Below are positions 10,001 to 25,600 of a stretch of DNA of 40,296 nucleotides, in pieces. The stretch spans positions 485,158 through 525,453 of the forward strand of contig NW_003151255.1 of assembly GCF_000003605.2 (NCBI RefSeq), in the 5' to 3' direction. The position numbers and the translations under genes were made by a program. The DNA is from Saccoglossus kowalevskii (Eukaryota; Hemichordata; Enteropneusta; Harrimaniidae). The notes beneath the pieces were generated by a model, which did no database searches, was not told where the DNA came from, and saw only the letters and a program-made list of their open reading frames with translations. The number at the start of each line of letters is the position of its first letter. The first letter of the stretch is position 1.

Positions 10001-13000
10001 CTGAGGATAGGAACAAAACATAAAAGTTCTGTCAAGTGTTTGTGATGACACAGTATATATTAAAAACTTGATTTTCAATTAATTTTAAGCATTCAATACA
10101 AATGGAGATTATTTGTTTGAAGTGCATGAATTAAAAAGATACTTAATAGGTGTTTCCACCAATTTAATAGTAATTATTATTTTTTTTTTAACATGACAAT
10201 ACAGACAGAACATTCGCCACATGATAATGATTTTCCATCTGCAGATGCACTAGTACAGTAAGTTGCGAACTCCGGTTGCAATCACATACATTTTTTGAAA
10301 GTTATAGGATACATTTTTAGTGATTAGTGATTAGTTTACTTGGTGTGTGAATTAATAGAGGCCACAAAGCTTTACGATTATGCCAGTTGTACACAGAGAT
10401 CATTCATAGCTTCATTAGGATCTTGGGACTCTTATGTGAAAGATTTGATGGTATGCAAATTCCGGAAAAGTTGAGGATTTAGCCCGGTTGTGGCTAGCAG
10501 CAGTGATTAAGATCAGAGGGGATTGTTTGTCAATCCAACTTGCATTAGAACTGTATAAAAATGCAAATGAAATTCAAGCAAACAATAAAATGGGAAGCCA
10601 ATGCAACAGGCAACATTTATTTGGACATGCTGAAAGTCACTGCATGTTAAGTTAATATTTCCCGCAATTCATACCATCAATATTTCACATCATAGACCCA
10701 AAATCTGAGATTGCCGCTTTAAGTGTGTACATGCTCTACAAATTGAACTCTGTACACAAGTTACGACTTAATTTACACTTCCTAAAAGTGGTCACCATAG
10801 GCAAGTGATCACTAACAATACCGGGGTATCGGTATATACTAAATTTGAACCAAAAATGCCATGTTCAAAATATAACAATTTTAACAGACCACCAGTCGGC
10901 AAAATGAATTGATATATATTCATTTATTACACATAACTATAGTACATGCAAAAAAATAACTGATTTGGTCCAGAGGGTCCAGAAATATGGACTCACGCAT
11001 GCACACACAGACACAGTTTGAATTATAAGTCTATGTTTTGAACCTTATTTGAGCGGGGACTGACAATATTCTTCACTAGAAAGTGTTTGTAAAATCATTA
11101 CTTTCTGAACAAGTAAATCAGGTAGTGGCTGGGACAGCCAAGATATTTTCTCACACCTTTTACTGTTTAGGCTTCAATCAACCATGGATTCTAAACATGT
11201 ACAGTGGACTAGGTGATATAATATCTTGTCATAACTATGCTGACTCACCTTGAATACTCATACAATGTTTACTTTGTTCACCATTTTCATAAGCTGGTTT
11301 CTGTGTGTTCATATACTGCTGATTTTCAACTGATTCACACTTTCCGTTTGATTCAATTATTTCATCGTGGTTGGAAGCTCTGCAGAACAAGCATGTAGCT
11401 TCTATACCTGGGTGTCTTTTCAACTCATGCTGTGATTGTTGGCAGATGGTTTTCTCCTCAGGTGGTAGCAACATGATTTTTTTCGGTGTCAGCATGCTGA
11501 TGTTGCTGTTGTTGTTATCAGAATTGAATGTCTCTCGAGAGGTATTAAGTGGAGTTAACGAAGCAAGGTTGTCACCACCACCACCTTTTTCACCATCCCA
11601 TGCGCATTTGGGTTTTCCCAATGTTGTTGAAATTTCGTTAGCTGCTCTTTCTTCAGCTTCCACTTCCAGAATCTGAGTGATTTCTTTCAAGGATGCCGGA
11701 GTAGATGACCGGACAGCAGGAGGCAAGGATTCTTTTTCCTTTGGAGGAGTCTGATCACCAGATGTACTTGAGCCTGAACTGGATGAGACTTCACTTCCGT
11801 AGGGCGGTAGGCAGCCTGTAAATGACGTTGAATAGATAAATCCTATTAAACTTTATTCATAGATGGAATATTCTGGTTAATGGCACAATGCATATCAGAA
11901 AGACCAAGCTATAGAAAAGTAGCCTGAACTCTGGATGTACCGGGTAAGTTCGTTTCCAGGACTTGTATCTTTATTAATTAACAAATTAATGTACACATTC
12001 TATGAAATAAAACATTATGCAGCACAGAGGGAATAAGTGCAGAAGAAATTAAATTCAATCACACATCACTCTTTTTATTAGTGCCCTCAAATCAAACCAA
12101 CAATACATTTGGTTAACCCTGTTACTAGAATACCTTGAAACCAATATTGCAGCAGCGCCCTCAATGGCCAAAATGTTGTTTCCTTTTGGAAACTGAAGTT
12201 TCACTATTCGTAAACGTTCAAAATGGTTAAAAACAGATCTCATGGATGTAAAAATGGTCATCCACAATTATTACAACCTTCTAAAAGTTTCGCAGCTGTT
12301 AAAATATTCGTTTTCGCAACCTTTTTCACACTCGGCAACTCTGCTAATTTCTTCTTTGGAATGACAGTTGAAATAAGGACAGGATTAATTGCTACGGATA
12401 TAAACAGGAGGACTAGATGGTTCAGATACACATAAATGAAATGACACTAATACCCAACAGCTCTGGACTCAAATAAGTTGGAAAAGTTGATTTTAAAATT
12501 CAGTTCATTTTCACTATTTATTTCAAATGATTGTCTGTATTCTGAAATATAGAAATGATTTCATATCATCATACTAATATACTGATTTCTCAGAACATAC
12601 AACTAAAGGGTGATGGAAGCTGTGAAGTGGCATGTTCGATATGGGTTTCATGCAACATATTTGATATAATCATGTACGAGACACTGTTTATTTTATATAC
12701 CCAAGATTCAAACATACAAAACGACCATCACTCTTTAACAAGTGCCAACAACAACACACTTTTGGTGGGGGTAAAGTCATACATTGATACAAAGTTTGGT
12801 TTGTTGCAACAGGATGCAAAGGACTTGATGGACAAGGAGAGATAAAAGACAAATTGGTTCATCCAGTTCATGCAAGTGAAACTGCGCAAATTTTGTATAT
12901 TAATATACATGCCATTAGAGTCTCTCCTGATGGCTTTTAGATCTAATATAACTGGAAAATAGCCTGTACAAAGAATGCAATGGTTGACATTATTACATTC

Positions 13001-16000
13001 TATAAATAAGATTCATTGTCATGATGTATAATATGTATGTATAATACAGTAAACCAAACAAATTTACCATAAAACATACCTACATTATTTGACAAGACTT
13101 CTTGTTTCATCTTGTAAAACCATCCTTAAGTTGTGTAAATTATTTTAAAACATTCGATTTTGGCAAGAACAGTTTCAGTTCTTTCTTTTTTTATTCATTT
13201 ATTTGCCATGCAAAAATTCATACCATACAAACACACAAAAAATGAAAATTAAATTTATGATTCACTGACAAGTGCCATATCCACAATATAAATATAGATT
13301 GATGCAAATATCACACACTATGGGATGTCATAGATATCTATGTGGCATTCTACTCACTATATGCCTAGGTACTATGCTAGTAATATCTCATTACCTATTT
13401 AGATTTGTGCAAACATCACACACTATGGGATGTCATAGACATCTATGCGACATTCTACTCACTATATGCCTAGGTATGATGTTAGTAATATCTCATTATC
13501 TATTCAGATTTATGCAAATATCACACACTATGGGATGTCATAAACATCTATGTGGCATTCCACTCACTATATGCCTAGGTATGATGCTAGTAATATCTCA
13601 TTATCTATTCAGACTTATGCAAATATCACATACTATGGGATGTCATAGACATCTATGTGACATTCCACTCACTATATGCCTAGGTACTATGCTAGTAATA
13701 TCTCATTACCTATTCAGATTTATGGAAACACCACACACTATGGGATGTCATAGACATCTATGTGACATTCCACTACCTACATGCCTAGGTACTATGCTAG
13801 TAATATCTCATTACCTATTTAGATTTATGCAAATATCACACACTATGGGATGTCATAAACATCTATGTGGCATTCTACTCACTATATGCCTAGGTATGAT
13901 GCTAGTAATATCTCATTATCTATTCAGATTTATGCAAATATCACACACTATGGGATGTCATAGACATCTATGTGGCATTCTACTCACTATATGCCTAGGT
14001 ATGATGCTAGTAATATCTCATTATCTATTCAGATTTATGCAAAAATCACACACTATGGGATGTCATAGACATCTATGTGGCATTCTACTCACTATATGCC
14101 TAGGTACTATGCTAGTAATATTTCATTACCTATTTAGATTTATGCAAACATCACACACTATGGGATTTCATAAACATCTATGTGACATTCCACTCACTAT
14201 ATGCCTAGGTACATTGCTAGTAATATCTCATTACTTATTCAGATTTATGCAAACATCACACACTATGGGATTTCATAAACATCTATGTGACATTCCACTA
14301 CCTACATGCCTAGGTACTATGCTAGTAATATCTCATTACCTATTCAGATTTATGCAAACATCACACACTATGGGATGTCATAGACATCTATGTGACATTC
14401 TACTCACTATATGCCTAGGTACATTGCTAGTAATATCTCATTACCTATTCAGATTTATGCAAACATCACACACTATGGGATGTCATAAACACCTATGTGA
14501 CATTCTACTCACTATATGCCTAGGTACTATGCTAGTAATATCTCATTACCTATTCAGATTTATGCAAATATCACACACTATGGGATGTCATAGACATCTA
14601 TGTGACATTCTACTCACTATATGCCTAGGTACTATGCTAGTAATATCTCATTACCTATTTAGATTTATGCAAACATCACACACTATGGGATTTCATAAAC
14701 ATCTATGTGACATTCCACTCACTATATGCCTAGGTACATTGCTAGTAATATCTCATTACCTATTCAGATTTATGCAAACATCACACACTATGGGATGTCA
14801 TAGACATCTATGTGCCATTCCACTCACTATACGCCTAGGTACTATGCTAGTAATATCTCATTACCTATTCAGATTTATGCAAACATCACACACTATGGGA
14901 TGTCATAGACATCTATGTGACATTCCACTCACTATATGCACTCAACCATTGAAATCACTGGTAATGCAGATCAACAGCTGATCATGAGATACTACCAGCA
15001 ATCTGTATATGTTGCGTATATTGAATAGAATGCCAATAAACAAAACTGATGATATTAATATACTGGTAAAATTGACGTAACAAATGAAATGATCATCATT
15101 TGGCTTTCATTGCAATCTTCATATGACATTATACACATGTATCATGATAGAATATTTTAATAGAATAGAACCAGTAAATTACATACCTGAATCATATTCA
15201 CTGTACATACTATATTTTGTTGCAGGATGATTATCAATCCATCTTGCTCTGACAAAAAAAAAATAGAAAATATAATCAAGTCACAGAAAGCAATAACACA
15301 CAAATCAAATTTGTAGTGGGAAATCTAAACTATAATAGATAGAGTAAATTTAAGTTAAATTTTAAGAGAGGAATCATTTAAATGCATATTTTATTTCAGC
15401 TAAAACTTTGGTGCAACATTTTGTGAATTTTTTGTACTAATTTTTTAATTTTGTTGAAAATATGAAAAAAAGTTATATAAGGCATATTTCATGAAGGGCA
15501 ACAAAAATTGAATTTGGCATTTCAATCACTGTAGTTCATAACAAATAGCAGACAATATTTATTTTAAAACTGATTATTTCACAACTGTGAAAATATTCAA
15601 AATGGAAAATAACATCGTGAGATTACAAATAATGACATTATTACAAAACATGCCATATTTTTCTACATTTGAGGTTTCTGCAAATCTTCACATCATTATG
15701 GTTATGAATTTAATAACTTTAATACGACATGATGACCTTCATTTATATTTAACTGCCAAGTCAGCATATTAGCTTAACATCATCTTAAGAATGCATGATC
15801 ACGGCTGACACACTTTTAGTGTCAGGAATTTCCTGGAACTTAAATATTCTTACGATCTGCTGTTCCAACCCCCAACCTCCCAAGAAAAATTAGGGTACTT
15901 AAGTAATTGAATTATGAACCTCTCAATTGTATGCATTTAGTAGCTTCATATTTTCCAATACAAAATGGTCACCAAAGAAGAGTTTAAAGGGAAATCATAA

Positions 16001-19000
16001 GAAAGTTATTGTTGGAAACAAGATTGAATTTTAATTTGTTTCATGTCCATTTATGTAATGAAACCTTCCAGCAAAATATCATAAATTTGCAGTGCTGTTA
16101 CTAGTTAGCCAGGCCATCATTAAAATTGCATGAATACAGGACAGTCAACATGCTAAAATTGTGGGTTAATAGTTTATCAGTACAAACCACTGTCAGATAG
16201 GAATTAGATGCAATCAATAGACTACCCCCGCATAGACACAATTGGAGACAGCTTCGAGGATAACACAAGACCCATAACAAAAACAAGATCAAAGGGCAAA
16301 ATAAACAATCACATCACATGCTTAGAATTCAATGAACATTTCCTGTTGGCTGTGGTTCAATAAATTATGGTCATATACAAACCTGTTGTATCTAGCCCCG
16401 GTTAAAAACTGATGCAGCGATTCTCTGCCAGTTGGAGGGAGTAAACTGTAAATAAACATAATTTTGAAATCATCAACTCGTTAACATCACTGAAATGAAA
16501 AACTTGAAGACGCATCATAATCCAAGGATTGATAAACCGTAAACAGTCAACAGGTGTCAGAGTTTAAAAGTAAATTTATGTAATTATTATTCTGCTCATG
16601 GACAAGCATACGCCCATCAATAATGACATCATGTGATCAATCAATTATATATACTCACTCTCTTTGCAGTACTTTTTTCTTTGGTTTATTGGCGGAATCT
16701 GTAACTAGAGTGATGAAAAATAAGGTGCAATGAACTCTTAGAATCGCGTGTGAACATGCAATTTCTAATACAAAACATTGGCTTATAATAGATTCGTCTG
16801 GTTCGGTGCATTTATAATCTCACAGAAACAAACACTGTTGGCTAAGAAGTACTTATAGGAGAGCAAATATGGTATGTGTTAATTAAAAAGTAAATAAAAG
16901 TACTGATAGATGACTTACTTTGACCAATTGTATGTAGATGCCTTATATCCAGTTGGCTGGAATTCAATGATGGCGCAGACTGTGATCTATGGCGAGCTCT
17001 TAATAAACTACAAGTTAGGAAAACGAATACTATATAGTTACTATATTTGATCATATTGCTAACTTTAAATTGTATTTACAGATACTCTAATTGTCCTGGC
17101 TGGCAGTGGATCATATAAATGGTACAAGTACATTAAATTACCAAATTTTATATTTTTCTAACTTAGAAAATGAGCTGTTCTTTTAGCAATAATCATGATT
17201 ATCAACCTAGGATAATTTTCTCTATACACAAGATATATTTATTTATTAATTCAGCTGAAATTGTATTTTCAATTTTTTGTGTTTTGGAGCTTGCATACAA
17301 AACATGTCACTATGAAATATATTTTCAGCAAATCAAAGGAAAAATAGCAAACTCCACATAATATTTGTGAAGAGGAAATCACAAACACAAAAGTAGATCA
17401 TTAAACAATGAGGAATTAACAAGTTCAAGAACACAAAAAAAATGACTGACACTTATTGACAAAATACTCCACAAGAAGAAAGTATATCACACTACATCAA
17501 ATTAGAAAGATACATGGAATGATATATAAAGATATATGGATCTCATGGTGAACATGAAATGATATCAGGTGTTTTGAAAAGCATGAGCACATCCTGTTCC
17601 ACATGTAACACCCACCATATATCATCTGAGTCATAATCCAATAGTTTCTGTAAGAAACCTGAGTGGGGTGCAAATGCAAATTAAACCAATAATCGAGCAT
17701 ACCTTGTTCTTGTTGGTCTTCCAAGTTTAATATCAACCACCTTCTCGGATTCACCTGGCATTTCAGTTGCTGTTAGATACTGATGCATGCGATTTGGACG
17801 GTAGAACTCATTGTCACTTCTGGCGCTTGCGCTTAACGAACGATGAACACTCCCACCTGGGTCAATTTGTTCCATCTAGGGGAAAAAAAGACAAATTAGA
17901 TACATTAACAACAGGTAAGAGAGAAAAACTGCCTGAAAAGACGTAAAAACAGACATATTTGGAACAATTCCTATAGGTAATGAAATGTTAAAGTATTATT
18001 CCACAAAAAATTATTACTATTCATCACAATGTTCTAATAATTTTCACCATAGCAACTAGATTTCAGATGTTTTTTTGATGCCATACTTAACATAAGAATG
18101 AAAATTCATGTGTTAAACAAGTCATTGTCAATGTCATAGTCCTTGTTTGTATTAATACAGATGCGAGATATATATGTATGTGCAAAGTTTAAACTTGATT
18201 GGGCCAGCCATGTATGAGATATGGCTCTGTAGATCTGCATTTGTTTAAACCGATAACTGCCAGTCAGGTATTTTGGATTTGATGGTGACAAAAATACGTT
18301 TATCTGCCATGATGTCTGATGTCCAGACATGTTGAATATAATAAACAGGAATTGCATTTTTTGAAACAAAATGGCCACCTGTCGGCCATTTAGATCTTGG
18401 CCTGGTCTCATTATGTTCAATGTGTGTGCTAAGTTTGAAGAGAGCTGCATGCACGACTGAGATCCAGTTCAGAGATGGTAAAAATGTGTTATTTTAATGC
18501 ATTTTTGACTTTAAAATGAATATCAATCGGCCATCTTAAATCAGATCATGAAACGAATACATGTGCATATGTACAATATAATGTCTAATGTGTGAATCTT
18601 GAATGTGATTGGTCCACCTATGTCTGATGTTAGAATTCAAAACTGCATTCTTTGATACAAAATGGCTGCCAGTTGGCCAATTTGATCCTAATCCAAAAAA
18701 TAAAATGATGCACATCAAGATCCCATTGTGTTCAATGTATGAAATACCAAGTTTAAACCAAATCCGTCCACACACATTTGAGATCCAATTCCAGAAACGG
18801 GAAAATGTTGAATTAATCATGAAAGAAGCCATGCATGGCAGAATCCTAATTTGTTATCGAATTTAAGATATATACAATAGTTTTGTTTATAGTGATATAG
18901 TATAGTTTGAACATAAACATGTCAGAGATATGGATACAGAAGCTGATGCTTGATTTTTTAACACTAAAATGATTGACATTTGGTCATCTTGTATCTGCAT

Positions 19001-22000
19001 GATTGTCAAACGAGTACTTATATTGAAAGATATTGCTTTGGAACAGCATTAATTAAAATAAAATGGCCACCATTTTGAATCGGATCGTCAAACCAATATA
19101 TCTGTAAATCTATGACATGATGTATAATGAATATAATGAGAGATATGGTACTACACTGCATTCATTAAAACAAAATGTCCACCACCACCGACAAAATGAT
19201 GTGCATCAAGGTCCCATAATGACCAATGTATATAACAAGTTTGAACACAATCCATCTGTAGACAGCCAAATATCTGATTCCAGAATGCCAAAAATGCTTG
19301 ATTTCGATGATTTTTCAGAACAAATGGGCCACCATTCAGACATCTTGAATCAGACTGTGAAACAAATTGATGTGCATATGTATAATATTATGTATGATGT
19401 ATGTGTGAAGTTTGAATGTAATCGGTATATGCATGTCTGAGATATAGGTCTGGTCGCAACCACGCACACACTGATGCTCGCATCTCGGTCAATCCATAAT
19501 AACTTAATTTGAGACATGTAAATTTTAAAGAACGTACTGGGCTCCCCAAAATAATTACAGAAATCCATGATACTGGCTTTTGTTGGGTAAAAGTATATGG
19601 AACTTTATATCTCCATGATAGCTTTGGTGTGTCCTGCGACTGACATTTATCTTTCAGCAAAATAAAATTCCTTATGAATAAAAACTGAAAAGTTAACTAG
19701 ATAATGGCTGGATTTGACTAAACCTACAGAGGCGAAGTCAAAAAATATCCCCAGGGTATCAATCAACTACAGCAAAATATTCTGAATAGAAGAGAATCTC
19801 TTATGCAGGTTTCACATATGATATAGTAATAGGTTTATTAGTGAATGTCACATCCATTATGCATGAAGAAAGTATGGTTGATTTGAACAGCTTGAAGCCA
19901 AAACAGATTGATTCAAATTACATGATCTATCATATCAAAGCAATCTATTTTCATTACTACCATATTTCAGTATTCTATATTAATAATTTTCAAATGATGC
20001 AAACAAGATGCAGTTCTGTAAAACAGAGATTTTTAAGGTATTATAACCCTCTGAATGTCCAAATCAAAATAAATTGCAAAATAAATCTACATAATGGTTT
20101 TCCAAAATTTGGGAACTTGGGAAATTATATCTGTTAATTTGAAACAAAATAATTATGAAAAATAAATAATGCATCAATTATAACCTATTACATAACAACC
20201 TATATAGATTTATCTAAATTAATATAGCATCATAATTATCAATATTATTATGTAATAAAAGAATCTCTCACCTTGCTACTGGACAAGTAATGATGCGTAA
20301 ATAATGGAAACTCTCCTGTGTGGTTCCTAGAACTAGCAACACCGTGGATCCAGGAGGGAGACGCCACAGGTTCCATTCTCTCACGTTCCTGCTTAGCAGC
20401 AACTTCATTTTTAACGCTTTCTATATACTCTGGGGGTTTGTTGAAAGACAATATGGAAGGTGGGTGGTGGTTGGGAACGCCTGAGGAGGTGGAGGTGGAG
20501 GTGTGGGTCAATGGCTGTGGTGCTGGTGGTGGTGGTGATTGTTGAGAATCGGAATAATTGTCAACAACATGGCACACTGAGGAAGAAATATAGGTAAACG
20601 GGTAGAAGAAAAGAAAACACATGCTGGTTAGATAGAGTGGAATACTTGATAACATCATGCAGTTATTACTTCATACCAATGCATTTGCAATTACATCACA
20701 GCTTGTGTATTGTTGCTCATATAAATGCACTATATATGTGCATACAATGTATGTGTGTCTATATAGCAAACCAGAATTTCTACAGAGTCAGAGAAATTGT
20801 AAAGTTTTATAGCAGTGATGAACATGTCAGTGGGTCACAGTGACTTTTTTATTAACAAAATTATTAAATCGTGAAAATTTAAATTGGCAAAACTTCACCG
20901 GTTTCTTAATAATGCATTAACAGCTAGCAAGGTGAGGCACGTACAACCAATTCCAATCAAGCTTTCAAGATACATGATATACAATATGTGTCTTGCCACA
21001 CAAAAACATATACTCAGATGGTAAATTTGATTGAACACTATCGCCCAGGGCTGTTTTCTGTCGACTTTATACAAAATATATCGCAGTGCTGACGAAAGTG
21101 CATATTGATACAATTTTACTCAATTTGGTTCAGCATGTATGTGCTACATTAACCATATAGATGTGGATTGACTGTGGTGTTGTACAAGCTTACAGTGAGT
21201 GCAAAGGCGTTCAAACACCCGTTTTAATCTCAATTTGGTTTTTCAAGCTTATTACTAATCTATATACTGTATTTTCTTTATTAGAATTGCAAGCACTCAG
21301 ACATGTACATGACCAGTTAAATTTTTCACCACCAGACTTTTTTGCCAAAATTTGTATGCACTTTTTTCTTATATTCTTCAATATTTTTGGAAATGAGCCC
21401 TAATTTTGGAACCAAATATATAAAGAAACAAAATTTTGGTAAATTTTCAGTTTTTACTCAAAATATTAAGACTATTTTTGTCCCAATTTTCTGAAGGACG
21501 TATAGTGCAGACTATAAATGGGACTATTTTGGGATGAAAAAAGGAAACTGGTGGTGAAATGGTTAATAAGCATAAATGAAACAGTGTGAGCATGGCGTCG
21601 ATAAAATCCCACCAAAAAATTGTTGTTCAAAGCTCCCATATATTACAAATGTACTTCTAATAAAGCAAATACAGTATATGAAAAACCAGTAACACTGATC
21701 ATAATAATCCTATGACCACCTGTAAAGACATTAGTAATAGATAATAATAGTAAATGATAAATGTCTGTCATATACATTTTGTGTACATAGCAACTCAACA
21801 GCTTTAAATTCTTTGTGACAGGCGATCATATTACACTTAATGATATTCCAACTGTATTATGTCACATGATTGTGTTATAATATATGATGCATGCTTAAAG
21901 TCTATATATATTTCACCAAAAAAAATCATTCAACAAACACATGCAAGCCTGAAAATAGTATAAATTGACAAATTTGGTACAATAACTGATCGACATGTGC

Positions 22001-22544
22001 ACCCTAAACCGAGATGGGAGGACTGTTAGTTTTACTGTAACTTCATATTTTTGTAGGTTATGGACTGCTATTAATAAATAAAGAAGTGATAGCCTAAAAA
22101 AAGTCTGGGGAGATTAATTTATGCATACCTCAACCTAAGTAGAAAGTACAAAGCTTGAATGAATGACGAATTAATTGTCATATGGTAGTATTATCGATAT
22201 TCACTCAACCGACATAACTATTATAATAGGCAGCAATTTGCTCAAATAATAGAACCAAACTAGATGACAAGTAAAAAATAAGCCAATTATCAAAAGCTCG
22301 TAAATTTAGTCGTGAATAAAATTTGTTCCTTTTAATTTCATATATATAAAAATACTACCATGTATATTGTCATGGAAACAAGATAGCCAAACCAGAAAAT
22401 ATCACACATGTTGTCATGCAAGTTCAAATAGAGGTCGACAGAGGTGACAGTCATGAAGCATGCAACACATGCACATGTACCTAATAAATCAAAATATTTC
22501 AATATAAATACCTCGTATATAGGCACAAAATTTGCACTCCATTG

Positions 22545-22619
<75 letters not shown>

Positions 22620-25600
22620 TGATTTTTCCAATATTCACAATAATGTTATATACTTTATTCAATGTAGTTAATATCATTTTTACCAGAGAATATTGATATT
22701 AATAGTTTTTGTCAGCATTCGCTATACAAAAATATATTTTGCACTCTGAACTACTAATGCACCTACTACATTTAAGGTTTAATGTTGTTATTACCATATA
22801 TATTTTTCCCTGCACCAATTTTGAACATATTTTTCTCCAATTTCAAACCCAATTGTCTCAATTTCCTATTTACAGGTATTAGAAAAAAAAAGGCTTGTTT
22901 AATTTGTGAAAGGTGAACTAGACTATAAACTTACATGCATTTACATTTAAGGGATGGGAAAAAAAATATATTTTCATCTCAAGAACTAATTTACTTTGAA
23001 TGCTTAGAGTTCATGAAGCACATGTTCCGTTTGGAATACCATGTCAGAAATCAATTTCAACAAAATGAGAGTAAAACATTTTCACCACATATCAAGAGTA
23101 AGACAAAACCTTATTATTCTCATTCTACCATCAAATTGATTTAACGATTAATAGAATGAAATTGAACAAAACCACAATTGGAACACCAATAATTGTCATG
23201 GTGTTTTAAACAGCAACCAGATTATAATATAAGTAACCTTTATTTTGAAAAAAAAACACATGAATGCGGTTGACAGTTAATCCTTGACATGACAGATACA
23301 AACACAAATAGAACACCAATGATGTATCCTAATCTGCTACCTGGGAAATACTTGACTACTCATGAAAAATGCATGTCTCATGGTTTGTTATAATCACTGC
23401 AAGGAGCACCATGGTCACTGCTCCTCAATGACTGCAAACATAGTGGGTTATTATAGTGAGTATACTTTGAATAGAGACGTAACTACTGGTATTGCACACT
23501 ACACAAAACACAATGAGAATACCATGGAATTGCACTTATTTACTGTCTACAGGAGACAAAGCCCAGTAGTGGATATTTTCCCATAATTAAACCAGCTCTA
23601 TTTCTGCTTAATCCTTGTAAATAGAATATACAATTCCGCGATTGAGATTAAATTAGCTTAGCTAGAATAATTAACTACCCATTTGTGGTTGTAATATGTT
23701 TAAAATTTCATTTAAAATTTAAAATGCAATAAAAGTATATGATGCGAGTTGAAAACTTGAGGGAATTACACCTACTTACTTACTGTTGGTAATCAAAATA
23801 CTGTCGACACAGCTCATGAATATTTATATTTTATATAAGTGTTTTTAAAAATGCATTGAAACAAGTAATTTTCAATCAGGTGTAACACTCAACTGCCAAA
23901 TTTAAATACTTCTTTTTATGTTGCAAAGTAATAAAGATTTAAGTGTTTCATATTTAAGTGAATTGGATACTAGAACTGAGTAACATTCCTAACTTGCTTG
24001 TCACACCAGACATTAACTGAAATGAGCTGTCATAAATAATTTTTAAAAAATTATTCGTTTACTGGATATTATAATACCCTGAGCTGTCTTAAAATGACAT
24101 GCTCTCATTGGTCAATAAATTACACATGTTAATGGGCAACAGTTAGGCCCAAAACATGTATACCCATCTATAGATGTTACATGTACTGAAAAAATAATTC
24201 ATTGCCATGACTTAAAAATATAATAATTTTCTCTGTTGACACATGCATGTACTGTTGTCACATTCAAGTCTATCACTCAGTCAGTCAAAACCAGTGTCCA
24301 TAATTGTGCAGTTTTAATTGACGAAGTTGATGTGGTTGAATAGGGATGATCACTTGAATAATGCCAGGCTCAGCATTCACCAATCTTTGTCCTTGCCCTA
24401 TATAGCTGTTATCAATGTTAAATAAGTCACCATTCACAGCACCACCGGTAATATACATACATTTTATGAAATATTTAATAATTTGTCAACCTTTCGGTAG
24501 CCAAGTCTGTCAACTTCATATATTGACTTTAATAATTAACAGGTTACAGCTATCAGCCTCATATTGACACTGAAAGTTCCAAAGTTAATATACAAATGAC
24601 CAATGACAAGAAAGGATAAAAAACACTGAACAAAGCACAAACAACAACAGCAAATCTAATACAACAGAATCACTATAAAGACTCATAAAAATTGAAAGTG
24701 GGTTCAACACACACATAATAAAAGAAAAGCAACTCAAGGATTTTTACTTTTGAGATTGATTTATTGATTTTTTTGCCTCAGCATTTGATTTCAAAAGCAA
24801 ACGTTATTTCACTAGACAGTTACAAACTTCCATAGATTGCATTTCAATCTACCAAGCATTCTGCATTTAATCTCAAGATTATCAAAGAATGTAATAATAA
24901 TGTACAATGCACTCCACATGTAAAATACAAACAACTTAGTCTTGCACTAAAAGAGACAAGTTTATATCTCCTTTCCAATTACATTAAATTCAAAGAGACA
25001 CAATGATCACTGGGGCCACCATTATTCTTTTTTTCTGCTGGTGGTAATAAAGGTCTTTCTTTTTTTCTTATCTGGAATGAGCTATTATAAATCTTGCTGT
25101 CTATGGCATTGTTCTGAAGACAATGATAGACCTCTACCCTTTGCATGGCAGTGCCGTGATCTCATCATCTTTGCTTAAGAGTTCAACCGCACTTTATTCA
25201 CAATTATTTTAACCTAGGTTATCTTGCAGTCTGAAATTACTATATGGTAGATACCCTACAGGGGTCATCAATCAGGTAAATTAGTAGTTAATTTTCGACC
25301 ACACAGGTTTCGTACGATAAATCTGAAGAGGAGGGTATTTTGAGACTGATATAACCTTTAGACAGCAAATTAACATACCAGCAGTATGGGCATGCAAATA
25401 TAAATATGAATCTCGGAATATTATTCCAATTATTGGTCAGTGAAGTGAAGCAAACCTTAGACAGAAAAACAAACCTGTTGAATAACTATATACACATCTC
25501 AAACTTTAAGAAAAATAACATGCTTCAAATTTGTCTCAATGACACAAATTGATATTCCCATTCTATAAAAATTATAATTAGTTGTCTGAATGAAAGTTGC

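Noticed and set aside
13272-14981. A 569-codon open frame that looks like a large multi-pass membrane protein
   Set aside because: It is produced by a 105-bp tandem repeat whose unit is a multiple of three. Differences between units are mostly amino-acid-changing, and there is no promoter or splice context. Annotated as a minisatellite.
20577-20658. Signal-peptide-like N-terminus (MMLSSIPLYLTSMCFLFFYP) directly before exon 2
   Set aside because: The hydrophobic run is the translated polypyrimidine tract of a strong acceptor (CTTCCTCAG), and exon 1 joins exon 2 in the correct phase.
22338-22677. Open frames with long Tyr-Ile repeats on both strands
   Set aside because: Translation of the (TA)33 microsatellite.
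24285-24458. Minus-strand 57-codon frame containing ITGGAVNGDLFNIDNSYIGQ
   Set aside because: Looks mildly protein-like, but has no convincing splice sites, domain or neighbour exons and is short enough to be chance.
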